Below are positions 52,962 to 62,400 of a stretch of DNA of 64,000 bases, in pieces. The DNA is taken from assembly GCF_900101395.1 (NCBI RefSeq), contig NZ_FMZO01000010.1, positions 62,001 to 126,000 on the forward strand, given 5' to 3'. The translations under genes were made by a program, and so were the position numbers. The first letter of the stretch is position 1. Each line of letters starts with the position of its first letter. The notes beneath the pieces were generated by a model. The model had not been told where the DNA came from. It searched no databases and worked only from the letters and a program-made list of their open reading frames with translations. The stretch is from Niabella drilacis (GTDB lineage Bacteria > Bacteroidota > Bacteroidia > Chitinophagales > Chitinophagaceae).

Positions 52962-54335
52962 ATGGCAGGACTGATCAATCATCTGAACGCGATACGCAGC
53001 TTTTTCAATACCGGGGGCACCCGCCCCTCCGATTTCAGGAAACAGCAATTACTGCGGCTGAAGGAAAGCATTCTGAAATATGAAGAAGCGCTGAGCAACG
53101 CATTATTCAGCGATCTGCATAAAAGCAAAGAAGAAGTGTGGATCACCGAAACCGGTATGGTCCTTTCCGAGATCAACGCCTGCATCAAATCGCTGGACGA
53201 GTGGATGGCCCCCCAGCCGGTTCCTACCAATTTTGTAAATATACCCGGCAAAAGTTACCTGTTACCGGAGCCATTGGGAGTGGTGCTGATCATTGCTCCC
53301 TGGAATTACCCGTTTCAACTGTTGTTTATGCCGCTGATCGGTGCCATTGCTGCCGGCAATTGTGTGGTCCTCAAACCCAGTGAACTAACACCGGCTACCG
53401 AAAAAATAATGGGGCAGATCATTGCGGAAACTTTTGCCCCCAATTATATATTATATGCACCAGGAGAAGGCGCTGTATTGATCCCGGAGCTGATGGACGC
53501 TTTCCGGTACGATCATGTCTTTTACACGGGCAGTACCGCTGTAGGAAGGATCATTTATCAAAAAGCAGCAGCACAATTAACCCCGGCTACGCTTGAGCTG
53601 GGAGGCAAAAGCCCCTGCATCATAACCCGGAACGCATCGCTGAAGGTTGCCGCCAAACGGATCGTCAATATTAAGTTTTCCAATGCAGGGCAAATGTGCA
53701 TTACCCCGGATTACCTGCTGGTGCACCACTCCGTTAAGGAGGCGCTGATCCGGCAGCTGAAAGCCACTATACTGAAATTTTACGGGGAGCACCCGATTAC
53801 CAGTTATGATTACGGGCGCATTGTCAACAAGAAGCACTTTAACCGCCTGCGCAATTTAATGGAAGGGCAAACGATCCTTCACGGGGGCGAGCACAACGAA
53901 GAACAGCTGTTTATTGCACCTACATTGCTGGATGCACCTTCCATGGAAGCTCCTGTAATGAAGGAGGAGATATTTGGGCCGCTGCTCCCGGTGATCGGTT
54001 ATGGAAGTGATGAAGAAGCCCTGGCCCGGATCCGGCAAAACGAGAACCCGCTGGCCCTGTATGTTTTTACCAGCGATAAAAAAGAGGCCGATCACTGGCT
54101 GCAGCAGGTACCTTTCGGCGGAGGTTGCGTAAATACCGCAGCCATGCATTACCTGAATAAAAATCTGCCCTTCGGCGGAAGGGGGAACAGTGGTATCGGC
54201 CGGTATCATGGCCGGTTTTCCTTTGAAACCTTCAGCCATATCAAAGGCATTTTAAAAGCCCAAACCTGGCCCGATATTCCCCTGGCCTACCCTACGCTAA
54301 AGGGTAAATTAAAGACGTTAAAAAAGGTCATATAA
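52962..54335 (+). CDS. Aldehyde dehydrogenase (NAD(P)-dependent, class 3 type)
   Basis: A 457-residue ALDH. The cofactor and core motifs are PWNYPFQLLFMPLIGAIAAGNCVVLKPSE, then FYTGSTAVGRIIY. The catalytic general base Glu is in LELGGKSPC near residue 211 and the nucleophile Cys is in NAGQMCITPDY near 245; PFGGRGNSGIGRYHG is near the C-terminus. The short N-terminus and the membrane-proximal C-terminal tail resemble the ALDH3/coniferyl or fatty aldehyde group. It oxidises aldehydes to acids. The 248-bp spacer upstream has no clear promoter. Confidence 0.92.
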   Translation: MAGLINHLNAIRSFFNTGGTRPSDFRKQQLLRLKESILKYEEALSNALFSDLHKSKEEVWITETGMVLSEINACIKSLDEWMAPQPVPTNFVNIPGKSYLLPEPLGVVLIIAPWNYPFQLLFMPLIGAIAAGNCVVLKPSELTPATEKIMGQIIAETFAPNYILYAPGEGAVLIPELMDAFRYDHVFYTGSTAVGRIIYQKAAAQLTPATLELGGKSPCIITRNASLKVAAKRIVNIKFSNAGQMCITPDYLLVHHSVKEALIRQLKATILKFYGEHPITSYDYGRIVNKKHFNRLRNLMEGQTILHGGEHNEEQLFIAPTLLDAPSMEAPVMKEEIFGPLLPVIGYGSDEEALARIRQNENPLALYVFTSDKKEADHWLQQVPFGGGCVNTAAMHYLNKNLPFGGRGNSGIGRYHGRFSFETFSHIKGILKAQTWPDIPLAYPTLKGKLKTLKKVI

Positions 54336-54348
54336 ACCTGTCAGGTTT
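54334..54348. terminator. Small bidirectional hairpin between two convergent genes
   Basis: AAACC-TGTCA-GGTTT, a 5-bp stem with a 5-base loop, partly overlaps the ALDH stop and lies 8 bp from the end of the YegP gene on the other strand. A weak terminator for both directions. Confidence 0.4.
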
Positions 54349-54355
54349 TAAAGAT

Positions 54356-54688
54356 CTAACTTTCCGGCTCAACAACTTCCGCGTCCGGGGCATTCTTCTT
54401 CACAGACTCGATGCCGTTTTCGCGGGCCGCCTCCGATTCGTAAAGCTCACTTTTGCCGATGATCTGACCATTGCCGGCCTTCAGGCTAAAAAAGGGCTTA
54501 CCATTAGAAGATGTTTTCCGGTCGTAATGCGCGTCATCAGCAGCATTTTTCTTTACAGACTCAATGCCGTTGTCACAGGCGGCTCTTGTGGTGTACCCTT
54601 CACTGGTAAGGATCACCTGTCCGTTGCCAGCCTTCAGGTTAAATTGGAATTCGCCGTTGGTCCTTTTGGAAACTACAAATTTTCCCAT
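54356..54688 (-). CDS. YegP-like protein, two DUF1508 repeats
   Basis: A 110-residue protein made of two copies of the DUF1508/YegP repeat: NGEFQFNLKAGNGQVILTSEGYTTRAACDNGIESVKKNA and, near residue 62, NGKPFFSLKAGNGQIIGKSELYESEAARENGIESVKKNA. Such small basic, soluble domains are widespread; the biochemical role is not settled. It is the last gene of the minus-strand group with the LytTR/kinase pair, 34 bp downstream of the response regulator. Confidence 0.92.
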   Translation of the reverse strand: MGKFVVSKRTNGEFQFNLKAGNGQVILTSEGYTTRAACDNGIESVKKNAADDAHYDRKTSSNGKPFFSLKAGNGQIIGKSELYESEAARENGIESVKKNAPDAEVVEPES

Positions 54689-54722
54689 AGTTGATTTTCT
54701 TTTAAAGATAGGGAATTTAAGG

Positions 54723-55457
54723 CTACAACCCCAACACCGCTTTTAGTTTGCCGTAACCGTTCCGGCTTACATTGATCTTGGTTCCGTTTTTCAGGATTGC
54801 CACATGCCCATCCTTTTCATAAGGATCAATACGGGTGATCTCCTGTATATTCACGATATAGGACCGGTGGCTCCGCACAAACAGGTCCTGCGGTAAAAAG
54901 TTCTCAAAAAAGCTCATGGTCTTGTTTTTCAGGAAATAGCCGTCTTTGGTAAAGATCTTTACAAAGTCGTCGGCCGCTTCCAGGTACAGCACTTCCTGCA
55001 CCGGGATGATCTTGATCTTACTCCCGTTCTTTACCACGATCCGGTTATTGGAATTGGGCAGCTGCACATCATTCAGCAACTCCTGTGTATTGGCTACATT
55101 CGCTTTATGCTGGGATAAGAATTTATTCACGGCCTTATCAAAACGCTCCTGGTCAAACGGTTTTAGCAAATAGTCTACGGCATGCGCTTCAAATGCCTTT
55201 ATGGCGTATTCGTCAAATGCCGTGGCAAAAACAACTGCCGGAGGTTCTTCAATCAGCTCCAGCATTTCAAAACCGCTGATCTTGGGCATCTGGATATCCA
55301 GGAAGATCAGGTCCGGCTTATGCTCCTGGATGGCCTTCATTCCCTCAAACCCGTCGCCGCACTCCGCCACTAATTCCAGTTGCGGGAACTTTTGAAGATA
55401 TTCCTTTACCATACTTCTTGCCAGAAACTCGTCGTCAATGATAATTACTTTGCTCAT
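54723..55457 (-). CDS. LytTR-type response regulator
   Basis: A 244-residue regulator. The receiver domain (1-120) has Asp8/Asp9 and phosphoacceptor Asp54 (LIFLDIQMPK); Lys near 104 closes the site. The LytTR DNA-binding domain (about 140-244) has KIKIIPVQEVLYLEAADDFVKIFTKDG and FLPQDLFVRSHRSYIVN. It overlaps the histidine kinase gene by 4 bp, so the two are made together and surely act as partners. Target genes in Bacteroidota are mostly envelope or exopolysaccharide genes. Confidence 0.94.
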   Translation of the reverse strand: MSKVIIIDDEFLARSMVKEYLQKFPQLELVAECGDGFEGMKAIQEHKPDLIFLDIQMPKISGFEMLELIEEPPAVVFATAFDEYAIKAFEAHAVDYLLKPFDQERFDKAVNKFLSQHKANVANTQELLNDVQLPNSNNRIVVKNGSKIKIIPVQEVLYLEAADDFVKIFTKDGYFLKNKTMSFFENFLPQDLFVRSHRSYIVNIQEITRIDPYEKDGHVAILKNGTKINVSRNGYGKLKAVLGL

Positions 55458-56497
55458 GCCTGTTGCGGTATTTTAACGATTGTGTAATAAATATTATCCT
55501 GTGTTTTTGTTGATAACAGGTCATTCCTTCCATACAAAAGATATAACCTTCTTTTAATGGAACTCAGTCCGAAACCTGTACCCGTTTTTGGCAGGGAGGT
55601 TTCCGGATCAAAAGGGTTGGTGACCACAATGCACAATTCATTCTGCTCCCGGGTACTCTCAATGGTGATCAGCGTTTCCCCAATGGTATCATACAGTCCG
55701 AACTTGATCGCATTCTCCACCACCGGCTGAAGCAATAACGTAGGCAGCAGCAGGTCTTTCGTTTCTTCGGGAATCACAATGGAAGTCATCAGCCGGTTCC
55801 CAAAACGTACTTTTTCAATTTCCAAATATAAGTTCAAATAATTGATCTCCTCCGTAAGGGAGATCATTTGCGATTCTTCTTTTTTTAATGTCCCCCGGAG
55901 AAAATCGGATAACTGCTGCACCATTTTACGTGCCTGCTGGGGATTTAACCCGATGAGGGCGTTAATGGAATTGAGGCTGTTAAACAAAAAATGAGGTTGC
56001 AGCTGCTGGCGCAGTTTAAACAGCTCCGCTTCGCGGGACAGGCGGTCTGCATCTGTACGCCGCTGCTCTACCTTCTGCCGCTCTACCCAGTTGTACCACA
56101 AAATAGCGGCGATCGTTAAAATGGTGAGTACGAGGAAGGCGACCACGGCCCGGATCACCAATGACCGGTTCAGGAACGAAAGATAGGCTTCGGAATCATC
56201 CAGGAATATTTTAAGAAAGGTATTTGAAATAAACAGCCACAAACCGGTCATGATCAAACAGGAAGCAATAACGCTGCTGTACTGGTAGCTGGAAGGAAGG
56301 TAGTATTTTGTAACATTAAGCATTAACAGCCCCGCCAGCAGCAACAGGAAGTTGCTCACCAGGCTGTCGGTGATCACAATATAAAGCGGCAGTTCAAAAT
56401 AATTCCGCAAAAAAAAGGCCTGCACATTCACCAGCACTACCCAGCCAATGATGAGGGAGATCAGGAATCTTTTTGCTGTTAACGGAGATGCAGACAC
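55454..56497 (-). CDS. LytS/YehU-type sensor histidine kinase
   Basis: A 347-residue membrane kinase starting at GTG 56497. It has four transmembrane helices (about residues 10-30, 40-62, 77-95 and 115-136), then the His_kinase domain with the phosphoacceptor His169 (LQQLQPHFLFNSLNSINALI), and an HATPase_c domain ending LPKTGTGFGLSSIKRRLYLLYG. There is no extracellular sensor, so it probably senses the membrane itself. It is coupled to the LytTR gene, with a heptad array between it and the LiaF-like gene upstream. Confidence 0.92.
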   Translation of the reverse strand: MSASPLTAKRFLISLIIGWVVLVNVQAFFLRNYFELPLYIVITDSLVSNFLLLLAGLLMLNVTKYYLPSSYQYSSVIASCLIMTGLWLFISNTFLKIFLDDSEAYLSFLNRSLVIRAVVAFLVLTILTIAAILWYNWVERQKVEQRRTDADRLSREAELFKLRQQLQPHFLFNSLNSINALIGLNPQQARKMVQQLSDFLRGTLKKEESQMISLTEEINYLNLYLEIEKVRFGNRLMTSIVIPEETKDLLLPTLLLQPVVENAIKFGLYDTIGETLITIESTREQNELCIVVTNPFDPETSLPKTGTGFGLSSIKRRLYLLYGRNDLLSTKTQDNIYYTIVKIPQQA

Positions 56498-56512
56498 TTG
56501 GGTTATTCGGGA

Positions 56513-56592
56513 TTTCAGGTTTGAGATTGGGAAGTTAAGATTTCAGTTCCGATAGCTACCGGGGTCAGGTTCGAGATTGAAAACTTCAGATG
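56513..56592. repeat. Heptad array, TTTCAGn words, first block
   Basis: TTTCAGG (56513), TTTGAGA (56520) and TTTCAGT (56541) with two more units between are in 7-bp register over five words. After a break, TCAGGTT (56565), CGAGATT, GAAAACT and TCAGATG continue in 7-bp steps. This block starts 16 bases upstream of the kinase start. Confidence 0.6.
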
Positions 56593-56645
56593 AGACCGGA
56601 ACATTTGGCAACAACAGCCACCAGCACCATTTTTCACTATTATTC

Positions 56646-56757
56646 TTCTCACAATTATCATTTCACTATTGCCTTCTCGCTACGATCACTTCACTTTTCA
56701 CCATTGCCTATTCACCACGATCACTTCACTTTTCACTATTGCCTATTCACTATTGCC
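56646..56757. repeat. Longest heptad array, 16 words
   Basis: Sixteen consecutive 7-bp words without any slip in register. A few word types recur: TTTTCAC (56695, 56730), ACTTCAC (56688, 56723), TATTGCC (56667, 56737, 56751), TATTCAC (56709, 56744) and others such as ATTTCAC, TTCTCAC and CACGATC. A 35-bp higher-order repeat (five words) is visible: the words at 56688-56708 recur at 56723-56743 with one change. It ends 3 bp from the 3' end of the LiaF-like gene. Confidence 0.85.
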
Positions 56758-56759
56758 GC

Positions 56760-57581
56760 CTAAAAACTCTTGATATCAATTCCGCCTAAAATTACGGTAC
56801 CTTTTAATACCAGCGTTTTTGAAGTATCCACATTTCCCATAGACACCCGCTTATCCTTTACCTCTCCCAGGATCGCCACGGCTTCGGAGATCACGTTCCA
56901 GTGTGAAGGAATCAACAGGGTAGCCCCTCCAAAAATGGCCGTCACCTCTAAAACAGCGGTTCCGCTGATATCCGCCTGCAGCAGGTCGATCTCACTGCCC
57001 CCGAACACGTTCACCATATCTCCCCCCCTGAAATTCTTTGACAGTACTTTTTTCTTGGTGCCCCCGAAAATGGAAGTGGCATCGATCACATCCTCGCTGC
57101 TGATGCTGCCGCGGTAGGTTTTCTTTCCTGTAGGCTCCCCGGTGTTGGGGTCCTGGGTAATGAATTCATAGGACTTTTTCGGGCGCAGGATAAAAAACAG
57201 GCCTGCCCCGATCAGGGCTATAGGAAAAATGAATTTGCGCAACGAATTGAACAGGAAGAACTCATTTACCAGGAACAGCCCGCCAACAAGGATCAGGATC
57301 AGCCAGCCTGGCCCCTGGAAGTTTTTACGAAAACCGATAAATACACCCAGCACAATCAGCAACATTTGCCAGGAAAGCATGAAATCAGGAAAAACAAAAC
57401 CCATGCGCTTCAGCAGGTACACCACCCCTATAAGCACTAAGAACAGTCCCACCCATATATGCCCCTGCGCATTCCGTTCCTTAAAGTAGGGCTGCTGGGG
57501 CCCGGATGCCTTTTGCTCAGCAGGTCCGGTTTTTTCTGATTTATTATAGTATTCGGTATTGTACGGATTATTTTCACTCAT
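56760..57581 (-). CDS. LiaF-like/DUF5668 membrane protein
   Basis: A 273-residue protein. After a polar N-terminus (about 40 residues) it has three to four short transmembrane helices (about 44-135; GHIWVGLFLVLIGVVYLLKRMGF begins the LiaI/DUF5668 unit). A C-terminal beta-helix of the LiaF/toastrack type follows, with IFGGTKKKVLS, VFGGSEIDLL, IFGGATLLIPSHW and ILGGIDIKSF turns. LiaF-like proteins inhibit cell-envelope stress kinases in Firmicutes; here a LytS-type kinase lies directly downstream, so a sensory pairing is plausible but inferred. Confidence 0.85.
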   Translation of the reverse strand: MSENNPYNTEYYNKSEKTGPAEQKASGPQQPYFKERNAQGHIWVGLFLVLIGVVYLLKRMGFVFPDFMLSWQMLLIVLGVFIGFRKNFQGPGWLILILVGGLFLVNEFFLFNSLRKFIFPIALIGAGLFFILRPKKSYEFITQDPNTGEPTGKKTYRGSISSEDVIDATSIFGGTKKKVLSKNFRGGDMVNVFGGSEIDLLQADISGTAVLEVTAIFGGATLLIPSHWNVISEAVAILGEVKDKRVSMGNVDTSKTLVLKGTVILGGIDIKSF

Positions 57582-57729
57582 CGTTCACTATTTTTTGTAA
57601 AAATACCCCCCTAAGATAGGCCTTACAACAGATTTTTCGCATGTAAACGCCAGGAATCGGTAAATGGACGGATTGGTACGGCGAATGACAAACCCATTTT
57701 CTTCCGGATACCCGGTTTACCGGTCAAAA

Positions 57730-59385
57730 TCACTTGCCAGGAACAACAAACTCAAATTTTTGTCCGTCAAACAGCCCTTTATCGCTCAGTTTCAGGGCAG
57801 GGATCACCAGCAGCGCCATAAAAGAAAGAGTCATAAAAGGAGCATTCAGCGTGGCCCCCATCCCCTTTACCATCTGGTCAACAGCCGTGTAGGCCGCTGC
57901 CACCTCGTATCCGTCGGCATTGCTCATTAAGCCGGCCACGGGAAGCGGCACAATAGCTTCCTGCGCGCGATCAACAGCCACCACCCCGCCTTTCTCCGCA
58001 ATCACAAGGTTAACGGCCCGGCACAGGCTTTCATCATCTACCCCCACTGCAATAATATTATGACTGTCGTGCGCAACCGATGAGGCCATAGCACCCCGTT
58101 TTAATCCAAAATTTTTGACAAACGACACCGCCGGCGCCGCTTTCCGGTACCGGTTCACCACTGTTATTTTGAGGAGGTCCTGGGCCGGGTCGCTCACGTA
58201 ACAGCCTTCCTCCAAAAGCGGAGCCATCAGCAAACGGCTGGTGATCAGCTGGCCATCCAGGGCCTCAATAACGGGCACCTCTCTGCTTCCGGCTGCCTGC
58301 ACCCTAAAATCCGATGACAGGACCGGCGGGCATTCAAAATGATTGATAACCGGTGCCGGGGAAGTATCAATAAAAGTTTCGCCGTTAAGTGCCACCAGCA
58401 TTCCGTTAATATAGGTCTTCACCGGTCTGAAATGCTGCAGGTCTTCCACCAGTACCAGGTCCGCAGGATCCCCCTCTTTCAGCAATCCCACATCCAGTTT
58501 ATAATGCAATACCGGGTTGATGCAGGCGGCCTGCAGCACGTGAAACAGGTCGATCCCCCTTGCCACCGCCCGGGCGCAGAGCTCATTGATATGCCCTGCC
58601 TCCAGGCTATCCGGATGTTTATCATCACTGCAGAACATGATCGCATCCGGATAATTTTTTAAAAGACCGATCAATGCTTCAAAATTCCGGGCGGCACTTC
58701 CTTCACGGATGAGGATCTTCATTCCTGCATTTAGCTTGTCTAGTGCCTCTTCTTCTGTAAAACATTCATGATCGGTACCGGGAAGGCCGGCCGCCGCGTC
58801 CGCTATGGCATCTGCATACTGCCGTGCCGCCGCACCCCTTAAACCAGGCGCATGCCCGTCAACAGGCTTGCCCGCCCGGTGGGCCGCTTTTATCTTCTCC
58901 ATCACCTCCGGATCTCCCGCCAGCACACCCGGAAAATTCATCATCTCACTCAGGTACCGGATCTCGGGGTTTTGCAGCAATGCTTCCACTTCCTCAACCC
59001 CCAGCCGCGCGCCTGCCGTTTCAAAACTGGTGGCCGGCACACAGCTGGGCGCGCCGAAATTAAATTTGAACGGAACGGTCTTCCCGTTGTCGATCATATA
59101 CTGCACCCCCTCCATGCCGCAGACATTAGCAATCTCATGCGGATCGCTTACCGTAGCCACCGTGCCATGCACTACCGCCAGCCTTGCAAACTCGGCGGGC
59201 ACCAGCATACTGCTTTCGATATGTACATGACTATCTACAAAACCCGGTATGATATAGGGCTCACCAGCTACTTCCTGATCCTCCAGGATCACTATCTTTT
59301 TGATCCGTCCTTCATCCAGCTCCAGCATCGCAAAACAGATCCTTCGCTGCGCGATCATTACCAGATTTCCTTTTATCGGTTCCAT
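57730..59385 (-). CDS. ade: Adenine deaminase
   Basis: A 551-residue enzyme of the AdeC family. The amidohydrolase core begins with the metal motif GFVDSHVHIESSM near residue 49, followed by VHGTVATVSDPHEIANVCG, PSCVPATSFE, and DGHAPGL near 176. The C-terminal domain has AHDSHNIIAVG and ends IPALKLSDKGLFDGQKFEFV. It deaminates adenine to hypoxanthine in purine salvage, which feeds IMP to GuaB/GuaA found elsewhere in this window. It is transcribed alone. Confidence 0.94.
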   Translation of the reverse strand: MEPIKGNLVMIAQRRICFAMLELDEGRIKKIVILEDQEVAGEPYIIPGFVDSHVHIESSMLVPAEFARLAVVHGTVATVSDPHEIANVCGMEGVQYMIDNGKTVPFKFNFGAPSCVPATSFETAGARLGVEEVEALLQNPEIRYLSEMMNFPGVLAGDPEVMEKIKAAHRAGKPVDGHAPGLRGAAARQYADAIADAAAGLPGTDHECFTEEEALDKLNAGMKILIREGSAARNFEALIGLLKNYPDAIMFCSDDKHPDSLEAGHINELCARAVARGIDLFHVLQAACINPVLHYKLDVGLLKEGDPADLVLVEDLQHFRPVKTYINGMLVALNGETFIDTSPAPVINHFECPPVLSSDFRVQAAGSREVPVIEALDGQLITSRLLMAPLLEEGCYVSDPAQDLLKITVVNRYRKAAPAVSFVKNFGLKRGAMASSVAHDSHNIIAVGVDDESLCRAVNLVIAEKGGVVAVDRAQEAIVPLPVAGLMSNADGYEVAAAYTAVDQMVKGMGATLNAPFMTLSFMALLVIPALKLSDKGLFDGQKFEFVVPGK

Positions 59386-59471
59386 CCTGTTCTAAATGTT
59401 TAAGTAAATGTAAAAAATTGTTCCAGAATAAAATAATGCTTCCGGACATCTTATGAGACCAGCTTCACAAC

Positions 59472-59479
59472 TAATTTTG
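59472..59479 (+). promoter_or_regulatory. -7 box for the GH18-NodB-GT2 gene
   Basis: TAATTTTG matches TAnnTTTG, 17 bases before the ATG at 59497. Confidence 0.5.
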
Positions 59480-59496
59480 TATTAAATTATTTTCAT

Positions 59497-62400
59497 ATGG
59501 CAGCGGACGGGCAGATCTTCCAGACAGAAAGTAAGGCAAGATGGACAACGTTCAAATGGCTGAGCCGGTTGCTGATCTTCCTGGCCATTGCCATTATCCC
59601 CTTGGGCATTTTTTCCATCAGCCGGGTAGATAATCTTTTATTGCCGGGACTGGCCCCTGCCGATACCAACCGGACGATCCATCCTGTCATTCCTAAAAGC
59701 CTGAGTAAAAGAGAGCAAAAAAAGTACAAGGGGATGCAGGCCTTCATCAATGCCCGCGCGCAGAACAACGCATTTATTGCACTAGAAAAAAAACGGCCTG
59801 CCAATGCCAATATAAGGGCCGCTTTCTTTGTAGACTGGGATCCCCAATCGCTTTCCTCGCTCAAATCCAATATCGATAAACTGAACATGGTACTGCCTGA
59901 ATGGTTCCTCATCGACCCGCAGGCAGACACCCTGCAGCTCAATATTGACAACGAGGCGTTACAGGTGATGCGGAAGGCAAAGGTTTCCATTATACCAATG
60001 CTGAGCAACGTGCAGGGTGGAGAATTTGACGGCAACCTGCTGCACCGGGTGCTCAGCAATCCCCAAAAAAGGAACCGGCTGTTGCAAGATGTGCTCCGGG
60101 CTATCGAAAAATATAACTTAAACGGCGTTAACCTTGATTTTGAAGAACTGAAAGAAGCCACCCTTCCTTATATGCGGCAGTTCCAGGAAGCCCTGTATCA
60201 GAACCTCCACAGCAGGGGATTGCTGGTTACACAGGATATCCTTCCCAATGACGACAACTACAACATTGCCGAGGTTGCCCGGCTCAACGACTATATCTTC
60301 CTCATGGCCTATGATCAGTATTACAATACCAGTATACCCGGGCCCATCAGCGAGCAGCGGTGGATCGAAAAAGTGCTGGACGATGCCGCTAAAGGTATTC
60401 CATCTGAAAAGATCATCCTGTGTATGGCAACTTACGGGTACGACTGGCCGGAGAACCGGGCCGCCCAAACGGTTACCTATGCCCAGGCCATCTCCCTGGC
60501 CAAGGAGTACAACGCGGAGATCCTTTTTGACAACAACACCTACAATTGCCATTTTACCTATACGGACTACAATAAGGTAAAACACCAGGTATGGTTCAAT
60601 GATGCAGCCAGCAATTTTAACACCATGCGGTTTGCAGATGATTACGGGGTATCCGGTGTAGCTATCTGGCGGCTGGGCGCAGAAGACCAGCGGCTGTGGA
60701 CCTTTTATAAACGGAACCTGACCACCGATGCCATGAGAGCCCAGGCACGACTGTTTCAGCGGCTTGAGAACATCCCGGTATCTTTTGAAAAGCCGGACTA
60801 TGTAGGTGAAGGCGAGGTGCTGGATGTGATCTCTGAGCCCCAGAATGGCCGTATGAAAATTACGGCGGATACCATCAGCGATTTTCTCATACAGGAGGAG
60901 AAATATATAGAACTGCCCACCAAGTACGTGATCCGCAGGTTCGGGCAGGTGGTTCCGGGCAAACAGGTGCTGCTTACCTTTGATGATGGTCCGGACCCAG
61001 AATACACACCCCAGATCTTAAAAATACTGAAACGGGAACAGGTACCCGCTGCCTTTTTTGTAGTAGGTATCAACATTCAAAACCACCTGCCCGCATTTGA
61101 GCAGGTGTATAAAGAAGGATTTGAGATCGGCAATCATACGTTTACCCATCCCAATATTGCCAGCGTCAGCAACCGGCGGGCACAAACGGAAATTGATGCA
61201 ACCCGTTTGCTGATCGAAGCCGTTACCGGCCGCAGCACCATTATGTTCCGCCCTCCCTTTAATGCCGATGCCGAGCCCACCCTGCAGGTAGAACTACAGC
61301 CCGTGGCCCTGAGCAAACAACTAAAATACTATGCCGTGGGCGAAAGCATTGACCCGGAGGATTGGGATGTTGACAGTTCGCACGTAAATGCCGACAGTAT
61401 CTATAACCGCATTGTACGCCAGTACGAGGCCATGCCGTATAAGGACCGGGGTATTATTTTACTGCACGATGCGGGTGGAAACCGCCAGGGCACCGTAGAC
61501 GCCCTGCCTCGTATTATTAAATACTTTAAGGACCGCAACATCCAGTTTATTACGGTAGCTCAATTGCTGCATCTTACCAGGGACCAGGTAATGCCGCCGG
61601 TAAAAAACCAGATCCTCCGGGCCGACAGCTTTGCCACCAAACTGATCTTCTGGGTGTCACAATTCCTCGCTACCGCATTCTGGCTGGCCATTTTCCTGGG
61701 GCTGGGCCGCGTGACCCTCATGGGCATACTGGCCATTCTCAATTATAAGCGCCGGAAAAAAGAACAGCTTCCTTCCGCTGCATCGTTTAAAGAAAAGGTA
61801 AGCATCATTGTACCTGCATACAATGAAGAGATCAATTGTGTCCGCACTGTGGAGAGCCTTCTCAAGCAGGACTATCCGCACCTCGAGATCATTTTTGTAG
61901 ACGATGGATCAAAAGACAATACCTTTAAAAACATCAGTGAAGCCTTTGCCGGCCATCCAAAAGTAAGGGTACTTACCAAGCCCAACGGGGGCAAGGCCTC
62001 TGCGTTGAACTTTGGCATTGCCCAATCCGATGCGGACTATCTTGTATGTATTGATGCAGACACACAACTAAAAAAAGATGCTGTAAGCCAGCTTATGCGT
62101 TACTTCATCGATGAATCAGTAGGTGCAGTAGCAGGTAATGTACAGGTAGGCAATATCAACAATGTGCTTACCCGCTGGCAATCGATCGAATACATCACCG
62201 CGCAGAACTTTGACCGTCGGGCCTTTGATTATATCAACGGTATTACGGTAGTTCCCGGGGCTATCGGGGCCTTCCGCAAAAAAACCATCGTGGATGCCGG
62301 GGGCTTTACAACCGATTCGCTGGCAGAAGACTGCGATCTTACAATTCGCATCCTTCGCAAAGGCTATATCATCCGTAACTGTAACGATGCCGTTGCTATT

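Noticed and set aside
56646-56757. CRISPR-like array
   Set aside because: Units are 7 bp with no spacers; there are no cas genes in the window.
56577-56789. Plus-strand reading frame of 70 codons over the heptad array
   Set aside because: The frame is created by the repeat words (Phe/His/Ser/Leu-rich) and has no family-like features; it also runs into the end of the LiaF-like gene on the other strand.
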